Assembly: GCA_034638255.1 (NCBI GenBank)
Contig: JAWPGT010000013.1
Span: 372,001-436,000, forward strand
Direction: 5' to 3'
From: Coprinus comatus
Taxonomy: Eukaryota; Basidiomycota; Agaricomycetes; Agaricales; Agaricaceae
DNA length: 64,000 nt
In this document: in pieces, positions 1 to 11,610 of the stretch
How the letters are laid out: every line of letters starts with the position of its first letter
How positions within the stretch are numbered: the first letter of the stretch is position 1
The notes under the pieces: generated by a model
Databases searched by the model: none
Told to the model about the DNA's origin: nothing
What the model saw: only the letters and a program-made list of their open reading frames with translations
Made by a program: the position numbers and the translations under genes

Positions 1-3000
1 CGTCGAGAGCCAGCGTTTATTGAGTTTACTGTCGGTGATCGATCATCCATTAGTTACATGATGCCCATGGTTGCTAGTGCTTCAGGCTATGAGCCTGTTC
101 TTGAAGTTCATCTAGATGATCTTGTCATTGCCTCAAGTTTGAATGACATACGACCAATTGTTGCGGACTCCTTGCGGGTGAGTTCTTGGTTTCATCTTGC
201 AAAATTGGTAACATTAAACATACCAGGTTCATGGTGACCTTCCTTCGCCTCTGAAATGGAATGAAGAACGTACTTGGGCTTTCAACATCAAACTACGGCA
301 ACCTGTGCTGTTCCTGCTTCGGGATCACATCAATATGTTTACAGACCTTGGGAGAGACTGGGCCTCAGGGCCTCCCAGTGATTGGCAGAGATGGGTCCCA
401 ACCATTTACACTGTCAATTTGGACTTGTATCATTATCGATGGAATCTGTATGCCAATGACCAGAATATTATTGATAAACCCCTTCTTCGAGAAGAGAATG
501 GTGAGTTACTTGTCTTTTCTTGATCGACCTTGCTCATTGTCATCCGTAGCGCTGGTAACTTTGCGTGGTGAGCGGTTTGAAACTAACGTCACTATTCCGT
601 CCAATAAATTCCGTCCGGAATCAACGACCATCGAGTTTCAAGTCAAGGCACCCAAGTTGTCTATCGATTTTTCGCTACCTCGATGGAATACCCGAGCTGC
701 TTATATCCCGGAAGGGTGTAATTTAGTGAAGGCGAGCACATTTAATGTGAAAGCCTCTTATGAGTTTTTCTCAGAAGTAGGAAACGATCTCGCCGATCAC
801 TTGATTTTGGACTTCGAAGTGAGTATTTTAATACTACATTGCAACGTGAAAAGCTTTACAAATTGCTCTCCATTGTCTATAGATATCGGAAGTTGTATAC
901 CAGGCCTTCGGTTGGTCTATTCGATACTGGATGGTCTTGCGTGATAACTATCTGGGATCTTTCACCAATTATTCCACATTATACGAGTATATCGATAAGC
1001 GGAAGAGAAATATTCCACATGGCGATCCTATCAACTTAAAGTACCGTCCTAACAAGGTGAATCTAAATCCTCAGTCTTCTTTCTAAGGCATCTGACATGT
1101 CTGGAGAATAATATGTTCCAATGCACTCTATCAGTTTTCCTGAAAGACGCTGCGATCATATTGCCTGCAGGACTCTTAGGAATTGAACAGTCCTCGGCAT
1201 CAATAGATAAAAGATCTGGTGCTGGATCCTGTCTTGTTTTAAAAGTACCTGAGCTGCAAACACATCTACGTCTGCATGACTACTTCCTAGGTTTGTGCCG
1301 ATACGTTCAGACATGAGTTGTCATTGATGATTTTCATAGAAATGTCTTTGAACACTACCTCGATATTTGGATATATTGATTACCACCATAGCGAGAAACT
1401 TTCATACCCACGGACTAGCTCTATGAACAAGATTATGATGATAGATGGTAATGACATGACTTTGAGATCGTATCAAGGCTAACCGAACGTTGGACAGGTC
1501 TTGACTTATTTGCCAATCGCCTGTTTGGACCTGTTCCGAAAACAACCACTTATTTTTGTATCTGGGAGCTCAATTACGGACATATAAAACTGGATATGTC
1601 TTTCTCCGAAGCTCAAATCTTGATTCATGCTGGAAAATCATTCGGGTTAAGTTTCACAGATTTGGCCAATGCTCCTGCTGTCGAGCACATGCCACCGATT
1701 GATCCGGATAGTAAGTTAATATATTGTAAACTCTTCATTTCCTCCTGCTCAATTGTTTTTTTCAAGTCACATTCTATAAGGTCAACGTCAAGTCATTAGA
1801 AATTATTCTTCGTGCTGGGCGTGCCGCTATATGTCTAGCTTGTCGATCCGGTGTCAAGGTCGACAACAACGACGTTGGTGGCTTACATTACAGCAAATCT
1901 ACGGGAATTCGCGTACCTCGTGTCTCTGTTAACATACTTCTCAATGCTTCGGAAGAACGAGATACGTGGTTGGAGGCAGCAGACCTCGTCACGGATGTCT
2001 ATGTTGATATCTACGCCGCACCCAAGAACTTTAAGGACTTCATTGAAAAGCAAAGGGCCTTTGTTAGTGAACAGGATAAACCAACCGATCGCGCTGCAAG
2101 ACTCTTAAGCAGATTGGAGCAAGGTTAGTCAAGTCTCCACGCTAGAATGCTCACACTGATACACATAAAAATAAAAACAGGCCGACAGAAACACTTAAAT
2201 GGTGTATATATTCCTCAACCTCAACTTCCTAATATCAAGAAAAGAAAGAAAAAGAAACTACGCGTGGTTCAACCCCAACCTCAGAGCGCATTTACTGCCC
2301 TCCATTTAAGCCGACAATCCATCATTGAGAACACTGATTCAGAAGATGAGGAGCTAATATCAGAAGCTGAACGAGATGCTCGACTTGCGTGCGTAACTCT
2401 TGAAGTATATATTGTTAGCTATCTCTTATGATGTAAACACAGGAAGACTCGTACAGCTACTCCCATACGTGTTCGAGAGGAGGAACAAGCAATGTCGACT
2501 GGAGATGAGTCTGATGATGCGGATCTAACAGATGGAGAGTCTAGTGATGGTGATTGGAGCGATACTGGGGCTGGAGGTATGTTTGTTAGTAAATGTGTTT
2601 AAACGTAGCTCAGAATTTATTAGGGCATCCTTTGACTCAGGAAGAGTCGCTGTTACTATATTATGCACGTTTAGCAAACCATTACTCAAGTCTCCCCGAA
2701 AATCGGCCTGGGTTCTGGGAAAGTTCTTCCTTTGTTTTGGTCAAGGTACTCTCTCGTGGGATTTGTGCAAGCTACTAAAACCATTAACTCAGATCTTTTT
2801 AGGATCGAAGTTCTACCTTTTTTCCGAAAGTTTCATCTGGTGCCAAATCAGATATAAAAAAGAGTTTGCAGACTCCAGTAACTATGCTTCCTGACCCGAA
2901 GCATGGCTCAACAACCATTCGTCTTCAGTCGAGGTGTATCTCTATTATTAGAGTGACACCGCTAATAGCCACTGTTTTGACACATATTCGAAATGAAGTG

Positions 3001-6000
3001 CGTTCGATTGTGAGTTGCGACATTATTCAAAATTTCAATATATACAGACGGTTGTACCTCAGAATCTCGGTCCCGAACTGTTGGTCGACGGGTTTATTGC
3101 CAGTTGCCTTTCATCGCTCTCCTCCGACATGAAGAATGAGGGGAAAGAAGGATCACATAATATCTTTTTGGTCTCATCTCCAGGAATCAATGTCTCACTC
3201 CTCCAGAACATCTCAATGTCTAGTGAAAGCGTTCCCAATACAAACTATCTCAAGGAAACATATATACCATCGAAATTGGATATAACAGCGCGGATCAACT
3301 TAAACTTAAAGGACATCGAGTTTCATGGAGTCTTCTCACAAAGTCACATGAATACTAAAGTGATCCTTGGTGAGCTGTTACTCCAGCTCGATACTATATC
3401 GGGGAGCCGCAACCTCGTATCATCGACAGAGACTTTTGAATCTCGTGTCACGGACCTTGTAGTTGACTCTCACTCAAGGCAAATACATTGTTCCTGGGAC
3501 AATTTCACCACAGAAGTTGGCCAAAATGGACCCGGGCTAGTAGTTGCAACTGCACTTGTACTGCAACAAGAAATTTCGCAAGTTCTCAAAACATTGCATG
3601 ATATGAAGAATCACCAGACAAGCATGATACAGACTGTTGTTTCTGAAATCCTACGGTGCTCGGAGAACATGACGATCATTGACCCTCTATCCACAATACA
3701 ACCTTCGTACCTCATTCAGGAGGGTATTCCTCACCGTTTACGCACAGACCCTACCTTCCGCTTCCTTTTCCACCTTCGGAACTGTTTACGCAATGTACAC
3801 CAAGAGAATCGCAATGCCTTAATGACTGCCCAGGGCGCACCAATTCATTTTGCTCATTTTAATACGTTCCTACAGTCGCAGTTCGTGTCACTGGATCATG
3901 ACGTGGAAGTACTTCCAGCTCTTCTTAGACAGCTATTGGATATCAAAGATAATTATGATACAACAACCACGCGCAGCTCCAAACAAACACCTCTCGTTTC
4001 TCTTGACCTAAGGAAGACTTGCTTGCGAATTCTAGGTCCTGTAACGTCCTCCGCCAACGAGTTATCCTTCTCTGGAATCAAGGGACAGGCTCGGATGAAT
4101 GTATTGGACCTTATACGGCATACATTCAATAATCCCGCGAGCATGTCACAGACATCTTTCCGCGAGAAAGGACCTCACAATGTGAAAAAAATATCAGCTC
4201 ACGTTGCGGTCGACGATATACATTCCACAGTTTATTCACATCTCTTGGTTTTCATCCAACATGTTCTACAGGTCCGCCGTATTTATCTCGTTCAAACACA
4301 AACAAGTCCAACAGAACCTATGGCTATGATCCTTGATGATAAACATTCCTCCGTAAAAATCTCAAGCTCATTGCACGTCGACGCTACGATCTGTTTGCAC
4401 AACGTACAATTACAGGCAGCTGCTGCGAATTTGATCTTTGAAGTCGGTGTTAAGGGACTAACTTCCGCTGTGTCCTTCTCTCTCAATCAGGAAAAACTCG
4501 AACAATCCTTGAATACGAGTATTCTCTTCACAAAGTTATATTTGAAAGCTAGAACTCCACTGGTTGACAAGGCCAGACAAGGACCGGACCAAGATATACT
4601 CGCAACCTTCAATTCAACGGGTGGGAAGGCAAATACACTAATGCGATCGGACCCTACCCTCAGGAAGACTATGAAAGTGGTTTTCTCCTTTGATGGCTTA
4701 CACCTCATTGTACCTCGTAGTGCATTACGATTATATCGGTTCTTTGAAGAATGGCAAGCGGACTTCCTTCCTGGAATTCAGTCTACCTTCAAAGCCGTGC
4801 TTTCGGAGCTTCACAGTCCCTCAAACAAACAATCTTCTTCTGCTACATCAACTCGTTCTTCCTCTAGAAAACCTCTTCTCCAGATCAATGGCAAAGTAAA
4901 TCAAATTGGAATGCTATTGCAAGTGATGCATGGCACCTGGCTTTCTTGGGAAGTTAACGGTGTTGTTGCATATGTCCAAAGCTCTCCAATCCCTCTCAGC
5001 CCTTCAAAGATTATATTCGGATTGCAAATAGCTTCTACTGTGCTCGAGGTTTCAACCAGAGACAAGACGCAGGAGACAATTCCAACGAGCCGTGTAAACC
5101 TCACATTTCCTGCCTTGTCGCTTGGTGGCGATTACGATGGCCGTTCTGTACAAACACTGATCATCATTGACTTCTTAGACTTGAAAGTGAAACCATCCCA
5201 CTGGGATACATTACTCGTCGTTCAACAGAAATTTGGTCAGGATTTCAATGATTTCGTTTTGTTAATGCAGAACAGTCGTCGCAAATCATCGTTCAAATCT
5301 CGAGACAGCAAGAAATCTGGACTCAAAATTGGTGGTTTCCTCAAAATGCATGGCTTCCGAATTGGTTTCGAAGGTTTTTCTTCAACCATGTTTTTAGAAT
5401 GCCAGGATATAGGAGGCGGTTTACACAGTGAGAACGGAGGGAGCTGGGATATCGGCTTGACAGACTTGGCGTTATCACTTGCGTCGCGTTCAGCAGCCAA
5501 TTCGGCAGAGGCTTTCCAACGCGAGAGTCGTTCGGTCTTTGTTGTCATCGATGTGAAGGTTACTGCGGGTAGAAGGAGGGTTCTACCATATGAACAAACC
5601 CTAGAACTCGCGATCACAAAGGTGCATGCCGTCATGCAACCAAGTTCTATTGGAGAAATGGGTGATTTCATAGATTATCTGCAGGTATGATTCACCATGG
5701 CCGTTCTTAGTGGGTATACTCAAATGCTTTACTAGGCTGAGGTCTTAGACAGAAAAGAGCAACGCGCTTTGGAACTAGCAGCTTTCAAACAGAAAACACA
5801 AAGTATCATGAAGACTTTTGAGGTTAAAACTCAGGACATCGACAGCGAACGGCCATGGCTCTCAAAGTATTTAATCAATGTGATAATTAAAGACCTAGGG
5901 ATAGCATTTCCAATCAGCCTCGATCATGATATTCCATTACCAAAGTCCAAGTCCAAGGACGTACCAATCAAGGCCTTTTTGTTTTCTATATCTTCGGTAA

Positions 6001-9000
6001 CATTCGCTATTAATCGTGGTGAAACTGGAGAAGCAGTAATGAACGATTTTTCTTTCCAATTTGTTCCTCAGTAAGCTATATTTTTGGAAAATGTTCACCC
6101 ACCCTGAATTGATTATTCTTTTAGGTTCCAACAGTCAAATCCTGCTGATTTCACTGGAACTGCACATCAATCAAGGAATCGACTGATCTATCCAGAAATG
6201 AAGGCTCAGTTACGTTCCGCCTTGGAACCGAACTCTCGTCAGATTTGGATCAATGCCAATGTTAGCGGGTTCATCTTGGATCTCGACTCCACGATAACGG
6301 ACTACGTCTTTTCCTTGATAGACGTCTACCGTCAAGGGAAGGATCGATTGGAGCAATTATCCAACAATGTTCCACGTACGCCTTCCGTTACTACCGGGGA
6401 TCCACCAAAACCTATCTTGGAGGAACATTACAATTCTACTTCTGCGACAAACGTTTTCGCATCTTTGACCTTCCTCAGTGGTGAAGTACGTATGCACAGA
6501 AAAGCTACGGAAGAGATCTATGATAGAAGGGACTCTAGAAGATCTGTAGATCTGTCTAACGAACAGAGGCGTGTCTCGGAGGTTGAGATATTCAGATTAC
6601 CTGTTGTTTCCGTATGGGCAGAATATCGTGCATTCCCAGCGAAAGAAAGGGTGCAGGAGGCTTCGATTCTGATGTTCAGAAGCACAGTTCATTCAAGCCG
6701 CAATATCCTAAGGCCAACCCTCCTGCCATTTTTAACAGAGCTCGTCAACAACATCGAAGCGCGTATGCGCAAATCCAGCTCGCAAGCAGTCCAAAAACCT
6801 GTACCTACTCGCCCAGGTAGCCCCGTTTCTGTCAACAAGACTGATGGCCTCAATGCGGTCTCAAGCATGCGCATTAGCTTTAGCTTGCGCATTGATCGTT
6901 CACGTTTAGAATTCACTTGTAAACCTGATGTCAATGTCGTTGCGGGTCTAAATTGGGAAAGCGGTGGTTTCATCATCAACATGTCTCCCGGTGCAAAACA
7001 GGTTGTTTTTACTGGAGCCGTAGAAGGACTGTCCATTGGTCTTAAACATGGTTTCCTTAGCGAAGACTGTGTTCAGCTCGATGCACGCAACCTCTCTTTC
7101 TCTTTCTCCTTGTCTAAAGATGCTTTTTCCGAGGACTCGATTAACTTGATCTCTGTTGTCCTCGACACCGAGTTTCACGGTAAGGTCAAGTTCTCAAGGT
7201 TGCAGGACATCCTATGCTTCAAAGCAGTTTGGTTGGACCTTTTTCCCTTATTCAACTCCCAAAGTAATGGGGAGGTGAGAGCGCCTCTGAAGTCATCCAC
7301 CAATGTGGCCCTTACTCCGCAATCCACCAAACAAACATTTCAGTCCGTGTTCCTGATTCGAGTCCGCCAAGTCAACCTTGAAGTCGATTTGGGACACTCA
7401 ATCAGCAGAGTCACTCTCACTTTGACGGAGGCTGTGATGAGGACTAAATTGACGGATGCTCTGAATGAGGTTTCAATCCGCGTAGGAGAGCTCCTGATTA
7501 TAGCCGAAGGAAATCTATCGGGACGTGTGCGAGTTCCAGACTGTTTCTTCCAAACTATCAGAAGATCAAGTATTCAGCCTTTATCCTTGGACAATGTTGG
7601 TGGGAGAATGTTAGAGCTGAAGCTGACGAGCGGACCTTTGATCGCGTCGTTGGAATCTGACCGTCAGAGACTGCTTCACTATCAGTACGCCTTTCTGTCA
7701 CAAATTTGACATCTAATGCTTACTCTATACAACAGTGCAGAACCCCTTGAAATCGAGGTCTTGGATGATTGGACATCTAGCATTGCGACAGATAATGCGG
7801 AACAGCCAATACGACTATCATTCATCGTCACAAGTCCTGGCATTGTTGCGGCTGTGACAATAGGAACAATCCCGAAGCTGATGTCCTATGCAAATAAATT
7901 TGAGGCCAATCTCAAAGCACAAAGGGAGGGTGCCAGCAGAGAATCGACGACCTTCCGGAATGCCCTATCTCTCAAACCAAACAATCATCTATCGGCTGTT
8001 GCCGAAGCAATTCTGGAAACAGCGAAGACGAAGTATCAGGAGACAGAAAATAATCCATCATATACCATCCAACAGTTCATGAGCTTACAACTGGATTCGC
8101 TACGGTTAGTTGTGTTCCCGCGTAGCATGGAGGACGCCGAGATCGCCCACTTTGTCAGCAAGGATGTGAAGGCACAACTAGATCGATTTGTGGCTACTGA
8201 ACTCAGTCCACTGAGGCGGGATTTACACTTGTCGTTTTCATCTATGACCATTTCCAAGTACACCCTAAACCAACCATTCAATCGGCCTCGACCAGGTGCA
8301 GAAGATGGACGTGCATGGCTGGAGAGTTTTGTTGGGGCAGCCTCTGAAGCTATAGTCGTTGGGCTCCCTTCCATGATGATGCACATGTCCAGCAAGGAGA
8401 TTGTTGAGGATGTGAAGAAATTGGTCTACGACTTCAACAGCAACTTCATTAGACAAGGGATGAAAGATTTTGATGATATTTACATCACACTTAACGTCTC
8501 ACTGTATTCGTGGTTAACTGTATTGCGGAAGAACTTGACGAGGGAAATGGACCAGGTTCGAGCAACCGCTGAGTGGCGTACCTCTATCAATCCTGGAGTC
8601 GTATCACCTTCTGTAGGAGAAAAGCGGAGGCAGCCACTAGATCTATCAACACCATACGTATCCCCTAAGTCTATGACTCTCCCACCCGCTCTTCCAACTA
8701 CGGTGCCATCTGCAAATCTGGGACAACCTCTTCGCTCAACATCCACTGTTGTATCTGTTGATGATTCCATTCTTTCTCCACTTGAACAGACTACGCCAGC
8801 ACCTTTCCTTACTCGCCGAGATTCTGACCCTCCAAACACAACAGGAGCAATGTCCAACAAACGTGCAGATATAAAATATGAGCCAAACAGACGATCCATC
8901 GAGAGGCTAACAATGAGGCAGCTCGGGGAAGCTACCCCTGACGTTATGCATCCATTTTTCATGAAGAAGGCGGGATTCAATCTAGAAGATTCTCTACCTC

Positions 9001-9113
9001 AATATGTCAACGAGTATGCAACCACACCATTGGAAGAAATAATGGAGGTCCTCCTAAAATTATATAGTCGACAAGTGAAAGCAAATAAAAAGTCAACTAT
9101 GGAAGATGGTTGA
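1..9113 (+). CDS. CSF1: Csf1 / BLTP1-type bridge-like lipid transfer protein (5' partial)
   Basis: The reading frame is open from base 1, so the N-terminus, including the expected ER membrane anchor, lies upstream. Exon 1 fragment is 1-177 and exon 2 is 227-500. Long later exons cover about 3015-5690, 6198-7709 and 7732-9113, separated by short GT..AG introns. The protein is very large, well over 2,000 residues in the window. The early part has the Csf1 landmarks DNYLGSFTNYSTLYEY and GDPINLKYRP. The late part has the family C-terminal block with SMMMHMSSKEIVEDVKKL near 8380-8440. Csf1 and its animal relatives BLTP1/Tweek are rod-shaped proteins with a hydrophobic groove that moves phospholipids from the ER to other membranes; in yeast this supports GPI-anchor synthesis and cold tolerance. 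The acidic, lysine-rich and serine-rich stretches around 2230-2560 look disordered. The gene converges on YIP1, with 102 bp between the stops. Confidence 0.9.
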
Positions 9114-9215
9114 AGGATGCATACATAATACCCAATAACGCCTCGTAATTTATTCAGTACTTATACTCATAGTACCATACCAAGTCCATGTCATGTCGCA
9201 GTGCATAATAATAGT

Positions 9216-10153
9216 CTACTTTGTTCCACCTGTACCACTGAAGACACTAAGAAGAGCGAAACAGCCGTACAAAAGGCCACAGGGGTATGCGACGAGTAAT
9301 CTTTGATCTGACATACGCAGAACTGCGACAAAAATGCCCGATGCTGCATATGTACACCAGAAAATGGATATCAGTGACAAAAAGTATCCAAAAGTACCAC
9401 TGGTAGGGTTTAGTCAATATTGGTAGACAAGACTCATGATTAACATACTCAAGGTGAATCATGACACTGATAGCACTGACTCCGACCATTGGTAATAGAC
9501 AGTAACCTAACACAGATGCCACCCGGTATGCATCAATGCCAGTATCCGACATCAAGTTCAATAGGGTATACATTGAGGCAGAACCGAAAAGACCAACGCC
9601 ATAGATATAGCCAAAATTCGGTTTCCCTGACTGAAGACAGCAGATTTATCAGAGGGTATAATGGCGAACAAATGTAGCTTACGAAAAGGAGGAATATTCC
9701 AAAACAGAAAAAGAAAATAATTGGACCAGCCAGATCTGCATCATCCATAATTCGTTCATCGACACCATGGAGTGGACTGAGGACCGTCATTGTTTTTGTC
9801 CGTATATGTGAGAAGTTGATCCCGAGCTCTGCACCAATTTCCATCAAATAATGTGTCGTATATCATTGACGGAGGAATATACCTTCGAGAAGCGGAGGTT
9901 CACCCTCAAATCCTCCAGTTCCAAAAGCTGACAACCAGCTATTGGGCAAGTGAACAGAGCCACCGTAGCCTCCTCCCTGTGCTATGTTTCCTTGTGCCAT
10001 TTGACCATCCAAACTTGGTCGTGAGCCAGGATAGAAGGAACTATTGGTAGGGTCACTTGAAGCATAGAACTGTAATGGATCTTGAGCGGGTTGGTAGTAT
10101 GCATTTTGTGATGTAGAGGCACTGTAGGGGTTTCCGCTGTCTTGCTGCCACAT
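9216..10153 (-). CDS. YIP1: Yip1-family Golgi/ER membrane protein (YIPF5/7 type)
   Basis: Small multipass protein that binds Ypt1/Ypt31-type Rab GTPases and acts in ER-to-Golgi vesicle traffic. It starts at the ATG complementary to 10151-10153 (MWQQDSGNPYSA) and ends at a TAG complementary to 9216-9218, after FSGTGGTK. There are at least four exons. The N-terminus is Gln/Ser/Tyr/Pro-rich and cytosolic. It is followed by the Yip1 hallmarks ELGINFSHI and DADLAGPI, then about five hydrophobic segments, including GKPNFGYIYGVGLFGSA and ASVLGYCLLPMVGVSAI. DLAGP and GYIYG are signature motifs of the family. The gene shares a 179-bp divergent promoter with NSA2. Confidence 0.92.
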
Positions 10154-10332
10154 TGTTTAGCTTATTGGTGATAGTGACGAGGTTTTGGATGCGTTGGCTG
10201 CAATTACTTTGCGAACGCGAAACACGTCTATTCACTAACACGTCGAACATCCTGATTATGTCATAAGTCACGTGAGCTCTATAGATGCATGCTTTTCACC
10301 TATTTCTTCGCCGTCTCGTCTTTTCGTTCACC
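10154..10332. promoter_or_regulatory. Divergent YIP1/NSA2 promoter with a GTCACGTGA element
   Basis: The 179 bp between the two start codons contain GTCACGTGA at 10267-10275, whose core CACGTG is 10269-10274. The site is 114 bp upstream of the YIP1 ATG and 58 bp upstream of the NSA2 ATG. CACGTG is the E-box/CDEI core bound by bHLH factors of the Cbf1/USF kind. Use by a bHLH factor here is inferred. Confidence 0.5.
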
Positions 10333-11387
10333 ATGGTAAGTAATTAGCTGTTTAATGGTATAATCCAACTCATAATTCCTTCTTTGAGAATAGCCTCAGG
10401 TGAATCATGTCTATTTATCCCAGTTAATCAAATCTGATGATATGATAACTTAGAACGAATACATCGAGGAGCATATCAAACGACATGGAAGACGGCTGGA
10501 TTACTATGAGCGCAAGTATGTCTCATGAAACTACCTATGCACATTTGCGCGATGTTGAATAAATTTGACAGACGGAAGCGTGAGGCTCGTGAGGCCCACA
10601 AGTCCTCAGCAGTTGCGCAGAAATTGTTCGGTCTAAAGGCCAAACTACTCCATGCTAAGAGACACAAAGAGAAGATTCAAATGAAGAAGACCCTTAAAGC
10701 TCATGACGAACGCAACATAAAGCAAGCAGATTCCGGAACGGTACCTGATACTGCACTGCCTACTTTCCTTCTCGACCGTGAAGGCCAGAAAGACGCAAAA
10801 GCACTTTCAAGCGCAATCAAACAGAAACGCAAAGACAAAGCTGCCAAATTTGCCGTCCCGTTACCTAAGGTCCGCGGAATTGCAGAGGATGAAATGTTCA
10901 AGGTGGTTAAAACTGGAAAGAGCAAAAGCAAAGCATGGAAGCGCATGGTGACCAAAGCAACCTTTGTTGGGGAAGGATTTACCCGTAAACCGGTTAAAAT
11001 GGAGAGGTTCATTCGGCCGATGGCTTTGCGTTACAAGAAAGCCAACGTAACACATCGTGCGTCCTTCTCTGGTAACACTCCACAAATATACTAACCTGAG
11101 ATATAGCTGACCTTAAAGCTACCTTCCAACTCCAAATTCTTGGTGTCAAGAAAAACCCACAATCTCCAATGTACACTCAACTCGGTGTTTTGACGAAGGG
11201 CACAGTTATTGAGGTCAATGTCTCAGAGCTTGGTATGGTTACAGCTGGAGGCAAAGTTGTGTTCGGAAAATACGCTCAAATTACAAACAATCCTGAAAAC
11301 GATGGATGTGTGAATGCTGTGTTGCGTAAGTTCTACAAACTCTTTTCACAATTGACATTGACTGATCACATTCTCATAGTTGTATAA
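10333..11387 (+). CDS. NSA2: Ribosome biogenesis protein Nsa2 (60S pre-ribosome factor)
   Basis: Nsa2 is an essential nucleolar factor of pre-60S particles, needed for 27S rRNA processing. The spliced product begins [17 protein letters not shown], which is the invariant family start. That start can only be assembled as ATG (10333-10335), a 6-nt exon CCTCAG (10394-10399), then an exon from 10454. The next part is [17 protein letters not shown], followed by the long basic middle. The C-terminal eS8-like beta-barrel reads [17 protein letters not shown] and ends [14 protein letters not shown], where the last intron splits the penultimate Leu codon. An intron near 11056-11106 joins NVTH to PDLKATFQL. 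The length of about 260 residues is normal. The gene converges on the Zn2Cys6 gene downstream. Confidence 0.95.
10394..10399 (+). other. NSA2: 6-nt micro-exon of NSA2 encoding Pro-Gln
   Basis: CCTCAG is flanked by an upstream acceptor (gaatag) and a downstream donor (gtgaat). The first coding exon is just the ATG, followed directly by gtaagt. Inclusion restores the conserved MPQNEYIE N-terminus, and skipping would give MNEYIE in the same frame. The reading follows from family conservation and the two consensus splice sites. Confidence 0.8.
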
Positions 11388-11610
11388 TTTCATTTGCCAT
11401 TGCACTTGTATTGATAGATTACAAAAAAGTACTTGCAAGTATACCATCTGATTAGCTTTTGAATTTTATACCTTGGATATAAACCAAGACCATGAAAAAT
11501 GTCCCATGGCTAACATCTGAAACAGGACTATGTAAATCAGTCGGTTTTACATTATTATTATGATTATTGGAGTATAGCGTTTCCATTTCCTAAACTTCTA
11601 ACAAATGATC

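Noticed and set aside
5237..5671. 144-codon minus-strand frame inside CSF1
   Set aside because: Shadow of the long CSF1 exon on the other strand.
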